Shown here one piece after another: positions 1 through 9,567 of a DNA stretch of 64,000 nt. The position numbers were made by a program, and so were the translations under genes. Within the stretch, counting starts at the first letter, position 1. Every line of letters begins with the position of its first letter. Origin of the DNA: Brevundimonas goettingensis (GTDB taxonomy: Bacteria; Pseudomonadota; Alphaproteobacteria; Caulobacterales; Caulobacteraceae); assembly GCF_017487405.1 (NCBI RefSeq), contig NZ_CP062222.1, forward strand, positions 124,001 through 188,000, written 5' to 3'. The notes under the pieces were generated by a model. That model saw only the letters and a list, made by a program, of their open reading frames with translations. It had not been told where the DNA came from and ran no database searches.

Positions 1-72
1 AACCAGTCCTGGTGGCAGGACATTCTCGACGCCCGTTATTCGACCCAGCGTCTCGGCGTCGCAAATGGCTGA
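1..72 (+). CDS. rfbB: dTDP-glucose 4,6-dehydratase, C-terminal fragment
   Basis: Only the last 23 codons are in the window, reading NQSWWQDILDARYSTQRLG near the end before a TGA. This resembles the usual C-terminus of RfbB, where a tryptophan is followed by an acidic/aromatic stretch and an RLG-type ending. The stop overlaps the rfbD start by 8 bases, which supports translational coupling in an rfbBDA operon. The enzyme makes dTDP-4-keto-6-deoxyglucose, the first committed intermediate of dTDP-L-rhamnose. The assignment leans on context because so little protein is visible. Confidence 0.75.
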   Translation, partial: NQSWWQDILDARYSTQRLGVANG

Positions 73-967
73 TCCGGTCCATATCCTGATCACCGGCGGG
101 GCCGGTCAGGTGGGGCTGGAGCTGCTGGCCGCCGACTGGCCCGCCGATGTCGTGCTGCACGCCCCGACGCGGGCGGAACTGGACTTGGGCGACATCGTCT
201 CGGTGCGCGCGGCCTTCGACGCAACCCCCTTCGCGGCGGTGATCAACTCCGGCGCCTATACGGCCGTGGACAAGGCCGAGACCGACGTCGCGGCCGCCTT
301 CGCCGCCAACGCCATGGGCCCGGCCATCCTGGCCGAGGTCACGCGCGCGGCCGGGGTTCCGCTGATCCAGGTCTCGACGGACTATGTCTTCGACGGCTCC
401 AAAGCCGGCGCCTATGTCGAGGGCGATCCCGTCGCCCCCCTGGGCGTCTACGGCGCCTCGAAACTGGCGGGTGAACTGGCGGTGCGGACAGGTAATCCGC
501 GCTCGGTCGTGCTGCGCACCGCCTGGGTGCTCAGCGTCCACCGCGCCAACTTCCTCAAGACCATGCTGCGGTTGGCGGCGGACCGGCCGCAGATGCGGGT
601 CGTCGGCGACCAGACCGGCTGTCCGACCTCGGCGCGCGACATCGCCGCGACCCTGAAGACCATCGCCCTGAGGATGATCGCCGACGCCGAAGCGCCGACC
701 GGCGTCTATCATTTCGTCAACGCCGGCGAGACCACCTGGGCCGGCCTGGCTGGCGAGATCTACGCCCTGAGCGCGGCCGCGGGCGGTCCGTCCGCCACGG
801 TGGAGGCCATCACCACCGCCGACTATCCGACGCCCGCCAGACGCCCCGGCAACTCCGTGCTGTCGACGGCCGCCCTGACCCGCGACTACGGCATCGCGCC
901 TCGCCCCTGGCAGGCCGCGGTCGCCGAAATCGTCACCCAGCTCCACGCCGAAAGGACCGCCGCATGA
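65..967 (+). CDS. rfbD: dTDP-4-dehydrorhamnose reductase
   Basis: A 300-residue protein of the extended SDR family, the usual length for RfbD. The NAD(P)-binding glycine motif GGAGQVG is at residues 11-17, STDYVFDG at 104-111 and the catalytic YGASK at 129-133. RfbD reduces dTDP-4-keto-L-rhamnose to dTDP-L-rhamnose in the cytoplasm, the donor for rhamnosyltransferases. It overlaps the end of rfbB by 8 bases and its TGA overlaps the ATG of rfbA, so the three are read as one operon. rfbC is not in the window and may lie upstream. Confidence 0.96.
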   Translation: MADPVHILITGGAGQVGLELLAADWPADVVLHAPTRAELDLGDIVSVRAAFDATPFAAVINSGAYTAVDKAETDVAAAFAANAMGPAILAEVTRAAGVPLIQVSTDYVFDGSKAGAYVEGDPVAPLGVYGASKLAGELAVRTGNPRSVVLRTAWVLSVHRANFLKTMLRLAADRPQMRVVGDQTGCPTSARDIAATLKTIALRMIADAEAPTGVYHFVNAGETTWAGLAGEIYALSAAAGGPSATVEAITTADYPTPARRPGNSVLSTAALTRDYGIAPRPWQAAVAEIVTQLHAERTAA

Positions 968-1845
968 AGGGTATCATCCTGGCCGGAGGATCCGGCACCC
1001 GCCTGCATCCGATGACCCTGGTCACGTCCAAGCAGCTGATGCCGATCTACGACAAGCCGATGATCTATTATCCGCTGTCGACCCTGATGCTGGCCGGCAT
1101 CCGCGAGGTGCTGATCATCTCCACCCCGCGCGACGTGCCCAGCTTCCAGGCCCTGCTCGGCGACGGATCGCAATGGGGGATGGAAATCCAGTACGCCGTC
1201 CAGCCCAGCCCGGACGGCCTGGCCCAGGCCTATATCATCGGCGCGGACTTCGTCGGCGACAGCCCTTCGGCCCTGATCCTGGGCGACAACATCTACTACG
1301 GTCACGGCATCACGGACCTGTTCACCTCGGCCATGAGCCGGCCGGACGGCGCCACGGTCTTCGCCTATCACGTCACCGATCCGGAGCGTTACGGCGTGGT
1401 CGAGTTCGACAAGACCATGCGCGCCCTGTCGATCGAGGAGAAGCCCGCCGAGCCCAAGTCGAACTGGGCGGTCACGGGCCTGTATTTCTACGACTCGGAC
1501 GTGGTCGAGATCGCCCGCGACCTGAAGCCTTCGGCCCGCGGCGAGCTGGAGATCACCGATGTGAACCGCATCTATCTGGAACGCGGCAAGCTGTCGGTCG
1601 AGATCATGGGCCGGGGCTACGCCTGGCTCGACACCGGCACGCCCGACAGCCTGATCGACGCGGCGGAGTTCGTGCGCACGCTCGAGAAGCGCCAGGGGTT
1701 CAAGATCGCGGCCCCGGAAGAGGTCGCGTTCAACAAGGGCTTCATCGACGCCAACCAGCTCGAGGCCCTGGCCGCCAAGCTCGGCAAGTCCACCTACGGC
1801 GCCTATCTGCGCGACAATGTCCTGGCCGCCGCGGGGGCGAAATAG
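964..1845 (+). CDS. rfbA: glucose-1-phosphate thymidylyltransferase
   Basis: A 293-residue nucleotidyltransferase, normal for RfbA/RmlA. The N-terminal signature [11 protein letters not shown] (residues 6-16) followed by [11 protein letters not shown] is diagnostic, and GDN and EEKP motifs follow. It joins dTTP and glucose-1-phosphate to give dTDP-glucose, the entry step to dTDP-rhamnose. The start ATG overlaps the rfbD stop (ATGA), and its TAG overlaps a GTG start of the next glycosyltransferase by one base, so supply of the sugar donor and its use appear to be on one transcript. Confidence 0.97.
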   Translation: MKGIILAGGSGTRLHPMTLVTSKQLMPIYDKPMIYYPLSTLMLAGIREVLIISTPRDVPSFQALLGDGSQWGMEIQYAVQPSPDGLAQAYIIGADFVGDSPSALILGDNIYYGHGITDLFTSAMSRPDGATVFAYHVTDPERYGVVEFDKTMRALSIEEKPAEPKSNWAVTGLYFYDSDVVEIARDLKPSARGELEITDVNRIYLERGKLSVEIMGRGYAWLDTGTPDSLIDAAEFVRTLEKRQGFKIAAPEEVAFNKGFIDANQLEALAAKLGKSTYGAYLRDNVLAAAGAK

Positions 1846-2957
1846 TGCCTGTGGGGCGATCACTCTACATCCTGGGCACGCGCGGCGTTCCGGCCGCTCA
1901 CGGCGGGTTCGAAACCTTCGCGCAGCGCTTCGCCTTGCACATGCGCGACAACGGCTGGGCTGTAACCGTTTACTGCCAGGCGGATACCGGACCGGCGGGG
2001 CCGACGATCGACGAATGGGAGGGCATTCGCCGCGTCACCTTCGTCGCGGACGCGGGCGCTGTCGGCACCATGAAGTTCGACTGGGCCTGCACCCGCCATG
2101 CGATGAAGGAGCGCGGGGTTATGCTCGTGCTCGGCTACAATACCGCGGCCTTCAGCGCCCTCCTTCGCTTCACCGGAAATCCTGTCCTGATGAACATGGA
2201 CGGCATCGAGTGGAAGCGCGCCAAATGGCCGTGGCACGGACGCATCTGGCTGTATCTGAACGAATGGATAGGCGCTCTGACGTCCGTAAAGTTGGTGGCG
2301 GATCACCCGGAAATCGCGCGCCACCTGAAGCGGCGCCGACGCGCTGCGGACATCGTCATGATTCCCTACGGCGCCGATCCGATCCTGGAGGCCCCGGAAG
2401 AGCCTGTCCGCGCCCTGGGCGTCGAGCCGGGCCGTTATCTGATTTCTATCGGCCGCATCGAACCGGAAAACAACATCCTGACGATGGTCCAGGCGTTCGC
2501 CGCCAAGCCCCGCGACATCGGGTTCGTCTGCTTGGGCAAGCTGGAGCCCGACAAGAATCCTTATCATGCGGCCGTGATCGCCGCCGGCGCCGGCCGAGTT
2601 CTGTTCCCGGGCGCCATCTACGACCAGACCGTGGTCCAGTCTCTGCGTTTCCACGCCGCCGCCTATTGTCATGGCCATAGTGTCGGTGGGACCAACCCGT
2701 CCCTGGTTGAGGCGCTGGGCGCCGGAAACGCGGTCGTCGGGCACGACAATCCCTACAACCGCTGGGTCGCCGGCCCCGGTCAGTTCTATTTCGGCGACAT
2801 GGGCCAGTGCTCGGCCGCGTTCGATCGGATCGAAGTGGGCGGCGAGATGCTGAATCAGGCGAGGGAAAGCGCCAAGGCGCAGTTTCTCGACAATTTCCAA
2901 TGGCCGCCGATTTTGCAGAAATACGCTGGCCTGTGCAGCGCGCCGCAGGGCTCCTGA
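1845..2957 (+). CDS. DUF1972-type glycosyltransferase (likely rhamnosyltransferase)
   Basis: The gene starts at a GTG that overlaps the rfbA stop (TAGTG); a second in-frame GTG at 1851 is also possible. The open frame extends upstream through rfbA but that part is out of register and meaningless. The roughly 370-residue protein opens with LYILGTRGVPAAHGGFETFA, the hallmark of the DUF1972 N-terminal domain, followed by a GT4-like C-terminal half with ISIGRIEPENN and a VGGTNPSLVEALGAG donor-binding region. Family members transfer rhamnose or galactose to lipid-linked glycans. Its place directly after rfbA suggests dTDP-rhamnose as donor; that is inference. Confidence 0.9.
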   Translation: MPVGRSLYILGTRGVPAAHGGFETFAQRFALHMRDNGWAVTVYCQADTGPAGPTIDEWEGIRRVTFVADAGAVGTMKFDWACTRHAMKERGVMLVLGYNTAAFSALLRFTGNPVLMNMDGIEWKRAKWPWHGRIWLYLNEWIGALTSVKLVADHPEIARHLKRRRRAADIVMIPYGADPILEAPEEPVRALGVEPGRYLISIGRIEPENNILTMVQAFAAKPRDIGFVCLGKLEPDKNPYHAAVIAAGAGRVLFPGAIYDQTVVQSLRFHAAAYCHGHSVGGTNPSLVEALGAGNAVVGHDNPYNRWVAGPGQFYFGDMGQCSAAFDRIEVGGEMLNQARESAKAQFLDNFQWPPILQKYAGLCSAPQGS

Positions 2958-2998
2958 GATGATCTCGTCCCAAACACACCGTAACGTCGGAGGCAACA

Positions 2999-3781
2999 AT
3001 GATCAGGTTTGAACGATTGGCCGCTGAGGCTGACGCGCTCTCCGAGCAGTTCCAGACCGCCAAGCCGTTTCGCTACGTCGTCATTGATGACTTCTGCGAC
3101 GCGAGCAAGCTGGAGGCCCTGCTCGCTCAAATCCCGTCGCCCGAAGATGGAAGCATCAACAAGAGCCGGGACTATGTGTTCGCCAGGAACAAGTTCGAGA
3201 AATCGAACTTCCGCGAAATCGGCCCCCTGTTCGACGAGATCTATCTCGACCTGATGTCGGACCGATTCAAGGAATTGCTCCAGAAGATCGTGTCACGGCC
3301 CACCTGGATCGACCCCGAATTTCACGGCGGCGGAATCCACCAGGGCGGCGAAGGCAGCTTTCTGGACATGCACGTCGATTTTTCACACCACCCGGAAAAC
3401 CCCACTTGGGAACGGGAGCTGAATATTCTTTTGTATCTCAATCGGGACTGGCTCCCCGAACACGGGGGCTGCCTCAACCTGCGGCACATTCATACCGGCG
3501 AGGCGACCCAGGTCGAGCCGCTCTTCAACCGTTGCGTCATCATGGAGACGAAGGCTCACACCCTGCACGGCTACGACCGGCTGAACTTCCCGAAAGGGAT
3601 GTTCCGCCGCTCCATCGCGACCTATGCCTACGTGCCTGCCGAAACGGGCGCGAAAGGACGTTCGACGACCTGGTTCCCGGAAGACGCCTCGCCGCTCAAG
3701 CGCCTGCTCGGCAAGAGCTGGCCGCAGCTTGTCGCGATCAAGACCAAGATCCTCGGAAGCGCCACCAGCAAGAACAAGTGA
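2999..3781 (+). CDS. 2OG-Fe(II) oxygenase family protein
   Basis: A 260-residue protein with the facial triad of 2-oxoglutarate/Fe(II) dioxygenases: HVD at residues 125-127 (H125, D127), a distal histidine in KAHTLHGY (H187 or H190) and an arginine pair at 203-204 to bind 2-oxoglutarate. The core NILLYLNRDW and HGGCLNL strands fit the prolyl-4-hydroxylase-like fold. It has no signal peptide, so it should act in the cytoplasm. It lies between two glycosyltransferases of the polysaccharide operon, so a role hydroxylating a sugar, lipid carrier or partner protein is possible. The substrate cannot be told from sequence. Confidence 0.88.
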   Translation: MIRFERLAAEADALSEQFQTAKPFRYVVIDDFCDASKLEALLAQIPSPEDGSINKSRDYVFARNKFEKSNFREIGPLFDEIYLDLMSDRFKELLQKIVSRPTWIDPEFHGGGIHQGGEGSFLDMHVDFSHHPENPTWERELNILLYLNRDWLPEHGGCLNLRHIHTGEATQVEPLFNRCVIMETKAHTLHGYDRLNFPKGMFRRSIATYAYVPAETGAKGRSTTWFPEDASPLKRLLGKSWPQLVAIKTKILGSATSKNK

Positions 3782-3953
3782 TTTTGTCCGACTTTCACAG
3801 ACCCGCGCAGGAGGGTGTCGCGCAATCGACAGCCCCCGCCCTAGGCGCCTTGATTGACAGGTTCATTCTGTCGTCGTCCCCGGCTGTGCGCATTCGGAGC
3901 GAGGGCGTGCGCTCGGGCGGCGCGGGGCTGGAAACAGGTCTGGAGCGAATGGC

Positions 3954-5189
3954 GTGCGGATAGCCCTGGCGCACAAATTCTATCATCTGGCCGGCGGCGC
4001 CGAAGTCTTCTTCCGGGAGACGGAACGGGTGCTTCGCGATCAGGGGCACGAGACCCTGATGATCGCGAGCGGCGAGGATCACGTGCGCGAAGGTGCGGAC
4101 AATGTCTTGTTGCTTGACGCCCCGGACTACGACAGTCCCAGCGTCCTGACCAAGATGCGCAGCCTGCCGTCGGCCATCTACGACCGGGGCAAGAAGGCCG
4201 AGGTCAAGGCCGCGCTTGAGGCGTTCCGGCCCGATGTATTCCACGCGTTCGGCGTCAATGTCCAACTGACGCCGTCCGTCGTGGTCGCCGCGGATGAACT
4301 GGGCCTGCCGATCGTTGGTACGTTCAACGATTACAAACACATATGTCCGAACTACAAGCTGTTCCACCACGGCCGGATCTGCATGGACTGCAAGCCGCGG
4401 CGCTTCTACGAACCGGTCCTGAACCGGTGTTCCAAGGACAATCTGGCCCTGTCCGTGGCCGGATCGATCGAGGCCTACGCCCACCAGGCGCTGCGGATCT
4501 ACGACCGCTTCGATCACTTCACCTTCTCCAGCAAATTCCTGGCCCGCACGACCCAGTCCTTCTGGGCCGATCGGGATGTTTCTTGGTCCCATCTGCGCAA
4601 TCCCTTCCCGTCGGCCGCCTATGAGGCCCAGGACGAATACGCGCCGTACGGGCTCTATTTCGGCCGCCTCATCGAGGAGAAGGGCGTCGACCGGCTGATC
4701 CGGGCGGCGGCCCTGCTGGACGGGTTTCCGATCAAGATCGTCGGGGACGGTCCGGACACCGAGGCGCTCAAGGCCCTGGCCGTGGAGGTCGGAGCCGACA
4801 ACGTCGAGTTCCTCGGCGCCAAATGGGGGGCGGAACTGGATGAGGTCTTGCGTCTCGCCCGGTTCGTGGTCGTGCCGTCGATCTGGCACGAGAACTTCCC
4901 CTATGTGATCAACCAGTCCTTCGCCTACGCCCGGCCGGTAATCGGCTCCGATCGTGGCGGCATCACCGAACTGGTCGAACATGGCCAGCGCGGCCTGATC
5001 TTCGATCCCGACAACATCCAGGAACTGGCCGACCAGATGCGGGTCCTCGTCGCCGACGAAGACAAGGCGCGCCGGTTCGGCCAGGCCGCCAAGGTCTGGT
5101 CCGACCAACTGTTTACCGACCAGATCGCCTATGCCGATCTGATGTCCGCCTATGAGCAAGCCCATGAAAATCGTCGTCGCAGGCGGTAA
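3954..5189 (+). CDS. glycosyltransferase family 4 protein
   Basis: A 411-residue GT-B fold protein beginning at a GTG with MRIALAHKFYHLAGGAEVFF, the typical glycine-rich acceptor-domain start of GT4. The C-terminal domain shows LYFGRLIEEKGVDRLI, then EFLGAKWG and the donor-binding stretch ENFPYVINQSFAYARPVIGS with an invariant-type glutamate. A cysteine cluster (CPNYKLFHHGRICMDCKPRRFYEP) in the N-terminal half is common in one GT4 subgroup. It follows a 172-base spacer and overlaps the next gene by 38 bases. Donor and acceptor sugars are not predictable. Confidence 0.93.
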   Translation: MRIALAHKFYHLAGGAEVFFRETERVLRDQGHETLMIASGEDHVREGADNVLLLDAPDYDSPSVLTKMRSLPSAIYDRGKKAEVKAALEAFRPDVFHAFGVNVQLTPSVVVAADELGLPIVGTFNDYKHICPNYKLFHHGRICMDCKPRRFYEPVLNRCSKDNLALSVAGSIEAYAHQALRIYDRFDHFTFSSKFLARTTQSFWADRDVSWSHLRNPFPSAAYEAQDEYAPYGLYFGRLIEEKGVDRLIRAAALLDGFPIKIVGDGPDTEALKALAVEVGADNVEFLGAKWGAELDEVLRLARFVVVPSIWHENFPYVINQSFAYARPVIGSDRGGITELVEHGQRGLIFDPDNIQELADQMRVLVADEDKARRFGQAAKVWSDQLFTDQIAYADLMSAYEQAHENRRRRR

Positions 5190-6084
5190 CGGTTTCATCG
5201 GCGGCCATTTCGTCGCCCGCGCGATTGCGCGCGGGCACGAGGTGACGGTCTGCGCGCGCTCGCCCCGCGATCGCCTCGACGCCCCGCGCCCGCATGCGGT
5301 GATCACGGGCGGACTCGAACAACTGGTTGACGAGTTCGACCGGTACGCCGACGCCGACGTGATCTGCCATTTCGCCTCGTCCACCGTTCCCGCGACCTCC
5401 AACGCCGATCCGGCGCGCGACATCACCGACAATCTGGTCCAGACGGTCCGCCTGCTGGACGCCATGCGTGACAGTGGCTGCAAGCGCATCGTCTATCTGT
5501 CGTCCGGCGGCGCGGTGTACGGCGTTCCGAAATATTCGCCGATCGACGAAGACCATCCGCAAAATCCGATCAGCTCCTACGGCATCGTCAAGAGCGCGGT
5601 GGAACGCTACCTCGCCCTCTATTCGGCGAGCGGCGGGCTTTCCGCCGCCGTAGTCCGGCCCGCCAACCCCTATGGCCCCGGCCAGAACCCGGCAGGCCAG
5701 ATCGGTGCGGTCCCGGTCTTCCTGGGCGCGGCGAGGGAGGGGCGGCCGATCACCCTGTACGGGGACGGATCGACCGTTCGCGACTTCGTCTACATCGACG
5801 ATCTGACGGACCTCCTGACCCGGATCGTGGAAAGCGACGTCACCGGCGTGTTCAACTGTGGCGGCGGCGGGGAAGGGACATCCCTGGCCGACCTGATCGC
5901 GACTGTGGAAGCTGTGACGGGCCGGCCCCTCGCCGTGACGCGACTGCCGGCGCGCGCCTTCGATCCGCCCCTGATCGTGCTCGACAACGCGCGGGCCAGC
6001 GGCCTCGACTGGCGGCCGACCGTCTCCCTCGAGGAGGGTGTGCGGCGGACCTGGCGCGCCATGCAGGGCGAGGCGTCGCAATGA
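5152..6084 (+). CDS. NAD-dependent sugar epimerase/dehydratase
   Basis: A 310-residue extended SDR. The cofactor motif GGNGFIG is at residues 11-17, SSGGAVYG at 117-124 and the catalytic YGIVK at 143-147; the substrate-domain motif GDGSTVRDFVYIDD is intact. These features fit a UDP-hexose 4-epimerase or a related NDP-sugar dehydratase/epimerase. The ATG used here overlaps the preceding glycosyltransferase by 38 bases; a start four codons later is equally good. It probably supplies one sugar nucleotide to the cluster, in the cytoplasm. The exact sugar is unknown. Confidence 0.9.
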   Translation: MSKPMKIVVAGGNGFIGGHFVARAIARGHEVTVCARSPRDRLDAPRPHAVITGGLEQLVDEFDRYADADVICHFASSTVPATSNADPARDITDNLVQTVRLLDAMRDSGCKRIVYLSSGGAVYGVPKYSPIDEDHPQNPISSYGIVKSAVERYLALYSASGGLSAAVVRPANPYGPGQNPAGQIGAVPVFLGAAREGRPITLYGDGSTVRDFVYIDDLTDLLTRIVESDVTGVFNCGGGGEGTSLADLIATVEAVTGRPLAVTRLPARAFDPPLIVLDNARASGLDWRPTVSLEEGVRRTWRAMQGEASQ

Positions 6085-7088
6085 CGTCGGCGTCGCTTCC
6101 CACGGTCGACATCGCCCTGGCGACCTACAACGGCGAGCGCTTCCTCGCACCTTTCCTGGACTCCCTGGTCGCCCAGACCCACGAAAAGATCGTACTGGTC
6201 GTTTCGGACGACGGCTCAACCGACCGGACCGCCGAAATCCTGGAGTCCTATCGCGACCGGCTGGAGATTCGCTTTCTGGGGTCGGCGCGGCGGGGCGTGG
6301 TCGGGAATTTCGAACGGGCCCTGGCCGGCTGCGACGCGGACTATGTCGTTCTCGCGGATCAGGACGACATCTGGCGCGCCGACAAGATCGAACGCCTGGT
6401 GGCCACGGCGATGGAAGTCGAGCGCGTGACCGGCCGCGACCAGCCCGTCCTGGTCTTTTCCGATCTCGGCCTGGTGACCGAGACCCTGGAGGTGATCGCC
6501 CCCTCCTTCTTCGACGCGACCTTGAAGTCGATCGAGGCGCGGACCCTGACGGATTTCGCGCTCGACAACCATGCGCCCGGCTGCTGCACCCTGGCGAACC
6601 GGACGCTGCTCGATCTGGCCCTGCCGTTTCCCGAGGTCACCATCCACGACTGGTGGATCAACCTGCTGGCGGCGGCGGCGGGCACGGTCGCCGCCTGTCC
6701 GGAGAGCCTGGTCGACTATCGCCAGCATGGCGGCAATGCGATCGGAATCGGCAGCGCCGCCGCCAGCGACGCGTCCAAGCTGAGGGCGGTTCTGACCCGG
6801 CCATGGGCCTTCATCGGTTCACGGATCGCGAACGCCCGCAAACGGGCGGACGTCGCCCGCACCCAGCTGGCGGCGCTCAGGCTGCGGCTGAACGAAAGAG
6901 GGCGGTCTGTAGCAAGCCGTGATGTCGATCCGCTGATGCGATCTGGTATGGCTGAGCTGTCCAAGATCTTCGCCGGAGCCCGTCCGGGCCTGCGACGCTT
7001 CGACCTCGCCCTGACCCTCTTCTTTCTTGGCCGGCGCAATCGGTCGGCCCTTCCTGCAATCGAGACCCGCGATGCCTCAGACGCCTGA
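6081..7088 (+). CDS. glycosyltransferase family 2 protein
   Basis: A 335-residue GT-A fold glycosyltransferase. VDIALATYNGERFL at the N-terminus, VSDDGSTDRTAEIL (the DDGS nucleotide-sugar motif) and LADQDDIWRADKI (metal-binding DQDD) are typical of rhamnosyl/galactosyl GT2 enzymes such as the WaaE/RfbF group. A histidine/tryptophan stretch, IHDWWINLLAAAAG, follows. Its ATG overlaps the previous TGA, and it overlaps the next gene by 17 bases, so it is in the same operon. Linkage and acceptor are not predictable. Confidence 0.93.
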   Translation: MTSASLPTVDIALATYNGERFLAPFLDSLVAQTHEKIVLVVSDDGSTDRTAEILESYRDRLEIRFLGSARRGVVGNFERALAGCDADYVVLADQDDIWRADKIERLVATAMEVERVTGRDQPVLVFSDLGLVTETLEVIAPSFFDATLKSIEARTLTDFALDNHAPGCCTLANRTLLDLALPFPEVTIHDWWINLLAAAAGTVAACPESLVDYRQHGGNAIGIGSAAASDASKLRAVLTRPWAFIGSRIANARKRADVARTQLAALRLRLNERGRSVASRDVDPLMRSGMAELSKIFAGARPGLRRFDLALTLFFLGRRNRSALPAIETRDASDA

Positions 7089-8244
7089 AATTCGGATCGG
7101 ACTTCTCTGGCATGCGTTCGGCTGGCCCAATCTGGGCGTGGACGCGCTCAGCCGTTCGAACGTGGCCTTGCTGCGCGACGCCTGCCAACAGGCCGGTCTG
7201 ACGCCGCGGTTCGTGTTGCTGGGCAAGCCGGGAACGGATGCGCCCTCGGAGCCGGATATCGAACAGGCGCCCTATCTGCGCATCGGCAACCTGGTGACCG
7301 GTCGGGCGGGGCCTTATTTCGCGGCGCTGCGCACGTGCGACATCGTCGTCGACATCTGCGCCGGCGACGGTTTCACCGACATCTACGGCGCCTTCCAGCT
7401 GGCCTTGCATTCGATGACCAAGGTCGCGGCGATCCGCAGCGGACGACCCGTGGTCCTGGCGCCCCAGACGATCGGCCCGTTCCGTTACGGCTGGAGCCAG
7501 GCGATCGCCAAATGGATCATCAACCGCAGCCGTCTGGTCTTCACCCGGGATTCGATCTCGACCAAGGCCCTGGCGGAATTGGGGGCCCGGACCGAGGCGC
7601 GCGAGGTGATCGACGTCGCCTTCCACCTGCCGTTCACCCGGCCGCAGCATGACGACGGTGTCCTGCGGATCGGCATCAATGTCTCGGGCCTGCTGCACTA
7701 CCACGCCGATCGCTTCCAGCTGACCATCGACCACCGGGCCCTGCTGGAGAGTTTCACCGAGCGGATGCTGGCGCGCCCGAACACCGAGGTGTGGTTCGTG
7801 TCTCACGTGCTGCACGACGAGGCGTCGACCGAATACGACGACGACGCCGTGACCGTCTTCGCCCAGAAATATCCCGCGGCCCATGCCGCGCCGAAATTCC
7901 GCAACTCGGTCGAGGCCAAGTCCTTCATCGCCGGGATGGACTTCTTCACCGGCGGCCGGATGCACGCCTGTATCGGCGCCTTCTCGTCAGGCGTTCCCGT
8001 GGTGCCGATCGCCTACAGCCGCAAGTTCAACGGCCTGTTCGAGACCCTGGGCTATACCGACTATATCGACGGACGGGTCGCGGACACGGCGACGGCCCTG
8101 GAGCAACTGGTCCAGGGCGTCGAGAACCGCGCCGTCCTGGCCGAGAAGATCCAGAACGGTCTCGCAATCGCCCGCACCCGGCTGGGCGCCTATCGTGATG
8201 CGATGGCGACCCTGGTCGCCCAGACGATGGGACGCCCGGCCTAG
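7072..8244 (+). CDS. polysaccharide pyruvyl transferase family protein
   Basis: A 390-residue protein when read from the ATG at 7072, which gives MPQTPEIRIGLLWHAFGWPNLG; an upstream in-frame start at 7027 would overlap the previous gene much more. The N-terminal GLLWHAFGWPNLGVDAL and the central LAPQTIGPF plus FTRDSIS segments match the CsaB/WcaK pyruvyl transferase fold, and a late GGRMHACIGAFSSGVPVVPIAYSRKF segment is the classic C-terminal signature. The family transfers a pyruvate ketal from phosphoenolpyruvate onto a sugar, adding negative charge to an envelope polymer. Confidence 0.93.
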   Translation: MPQTPEIRIGLLWHAFGWPNLGVDALSRSNVALLRDACQQAGLTPRFVLLGKPGTDAPSEPDIEQAPYLRIGNLVTGRAGPYFAALRTCDIVVDICAGDGFTDIYGAFQLALHSMTKVAAIRSGRPVVLAPQTIGPFRYGWSQAIAKWIINRSRLVFTRDSISTKALAELGARTEAREVIDVAFHLPFTRPQHDDGVLRIGINVSGLLHYHADRFQLTIDHRALLESFTERMLARPNTEVWFVSHVLHDEASTEYDDDAVTVFAQKYPAAHAAPKFRNSVEAKSFIAGMDFFTGGRMHACIGAFSSGVPVVPIAYSRKFNGLFETLGYTDYIDGRVADTATALEQLVQGVENRAVLAEKIQNGLAIARTRLGAYRDAMATLVAQTMGRPA

Positions 8245-8280
8245 GCCGGGGCAGGGCCGGGCCAGGACGGGGCGCACAGG

Positions 8281-9537
8281 ATGTTCAACAGACTGGCCAT
8301 GGCGGGCTCGGTGCTGATCCGCATGGGGGCGGGGCTGGTCGCGTTCATCCTGATCGCACGGGGTCTCGGCCCGGAGGCCTACGGTCTGGTCGCCACCGTC
8401 TTCGCCTATGCGACCCTGGTGTCGCTGGTGACGGACTTCGGCTTCGGCTCGAAGGCGCTTCGGGACATCGCCGCCGAGCCGGAACGCGGCGGCGCCATTC
8501 TCAACGCCTGCCTTAATCTCAAGGCGGTTCTGACGCTGGCCGCCATGGTCATTGGGGGCATCGCTATCTGGCTGGCCCCCAAGCCGCCGGGAACGGGTCT
8601 TCCCATGGCGATGCTGGGCGCCGCTGTCCTCATCGGCGCCATCGGCGACCTCGCCCTGACGGCCTATCGGGCGACGGGGAAGTATCGCTCCGAACTCTGG
8701 CTGACGGCCTGGACAGCGGCCCTCCATGTCGCGGTCGTGGGGTGGGTCGCTCTGAGCCATGCGGGCCTGCCGATCCTGGGTATCGCCTTCCTTGCGTCGC
8801 GATCCTTCTACGCCGTTCTGGCTGTGGTCGGGGCGGAACGCCTCTTCGCGGGCTACAGGCTGAGCGTGCAGCCGCTGGTCCATGTCTGGACCAGTATGAA
8901 GAGCGCCTGGAGCTGGGGCGTCGACAACATGCTGGGCTATCTGAACGTCCAGATCGACAGTTTGCTGGTCGCCAGCCTGTTCAGCCTTCACCTCGCCGGC
9001 ATCTATCAGGGAGGCAACCGCTTCGTGCAGGCGGGGTTCGCGGTCGTCATCGCCTTGGCGGCGATCCACATTCCGCGCATCACGCGCGAGATCAAGGACG
9101 GCGGTCCGCGCCTCTCCCGGCCCGAACTGCTGATGAACCTGGAGTTCACCGCCATCGGAGTTCTCGGGGCCATCGGACTGGCCTTTGTGGCGCCTCCGGT
9201 GACCCTGTTTCTGCTCGGCGAGGACTACGCCCAGATGGGCCCGCTATGGCCCGGGTTCGCGGTGTTCTTCCTGGCCCGGGCGATTGCGGCCGGTATCGGC
9301 GTGTCTCTGGTCAGCATCGGCGTTCCAATCTGGCGGATCGTGGGTCAGGTGCTGGGGCTGTCGGTCACCTTCTGCGCGATCCTGCTGGTTCGGCGCTATT
9401 GGGGCATCAACGGGGTTCCCTGGGCGATGGCGGCGGGCGCCGCCACCACCCTGACGATCTATGGCCTGGTCCGTCTGAACTATGCGCGGGGGGCGGGTCT
9501 TTTCGGGACGACTGGCGTCCGAAGCGCTGATACCTGA
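8281..9537 (+). CDS. Wzx-type polysaccharide flippase (MATE/MOP superfamily)
   Basis: A 418-residue integral membrane protein with about twelve predicted hydrophobic segments. It starts MFNRLAMAGSVLIRMGAGLV and contains ARGLGPEAYGLVATVFAYATL, a typical opening of oligosaccharide flippases, and a QIDSLLVASLFSLHLAGIYQ segment. Such proteins move undecaprenyl-linked repeat units across the inner membrane. It lies 36 bases after the pyruvyl transferase, in line with the operon order of assembly, modification and export. The partner polymerase is probably the leftward gene at 11965-13347. Confidence 0.92.
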   Translation: MFNRLAMAGSVLIRMGAGLVAFILIARGLGPEAYGLVATVFAYATLVSLVTDFGFGSKALRDIAAEPERGGAILNACLNLKAVLTLAAMVIGGIAIWLAPKPPGTGLPMAMLGAAVLIGAIGDLALTAYRATGKYRSELWLTAWTAALHVAVVGWVALSHAGLPILGIAFLASRSFYAVLAVVGAERLFAGYRLSVQPLVHVWTSMKSAWSWGVDNMLGYLNVQIDSLLVASLFSLHLAGIYQGGNRFVQAGFAVVIALAAIHIPRITREIKDGGPRLSRPELLMNLEFTAIGVLGAIGLAFVAPPVTLFLLGEDYAQMGPLWPGFAVFFLARAIAAGIGVSLVSIGVPIWRIVGQVLGLSVTFCAILLVRRYWGINGVPWAMAAGAATTLTIYGLVRLNYARGAGLFGTTGVRSADT

Positions 9538-9567
9538 ATCAAGATAGCCGTGGCGGGGTCCGTATCA

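Noticed and set aside
1173..1844. Upstream extension of the DUF1972 glycosyltransferase
   Set aside because: In this register the region is rfbA read out of frame; real homology begins at the GTG near 1845.
3795..5489. 564-residue leftward open frame
   Set aside because: It is antisense to the GT4 glycosyltransferase and epimerase, has low-complexity Gly/Arg/Val-rich sequence and no RBS. High GC makes such shadows common.
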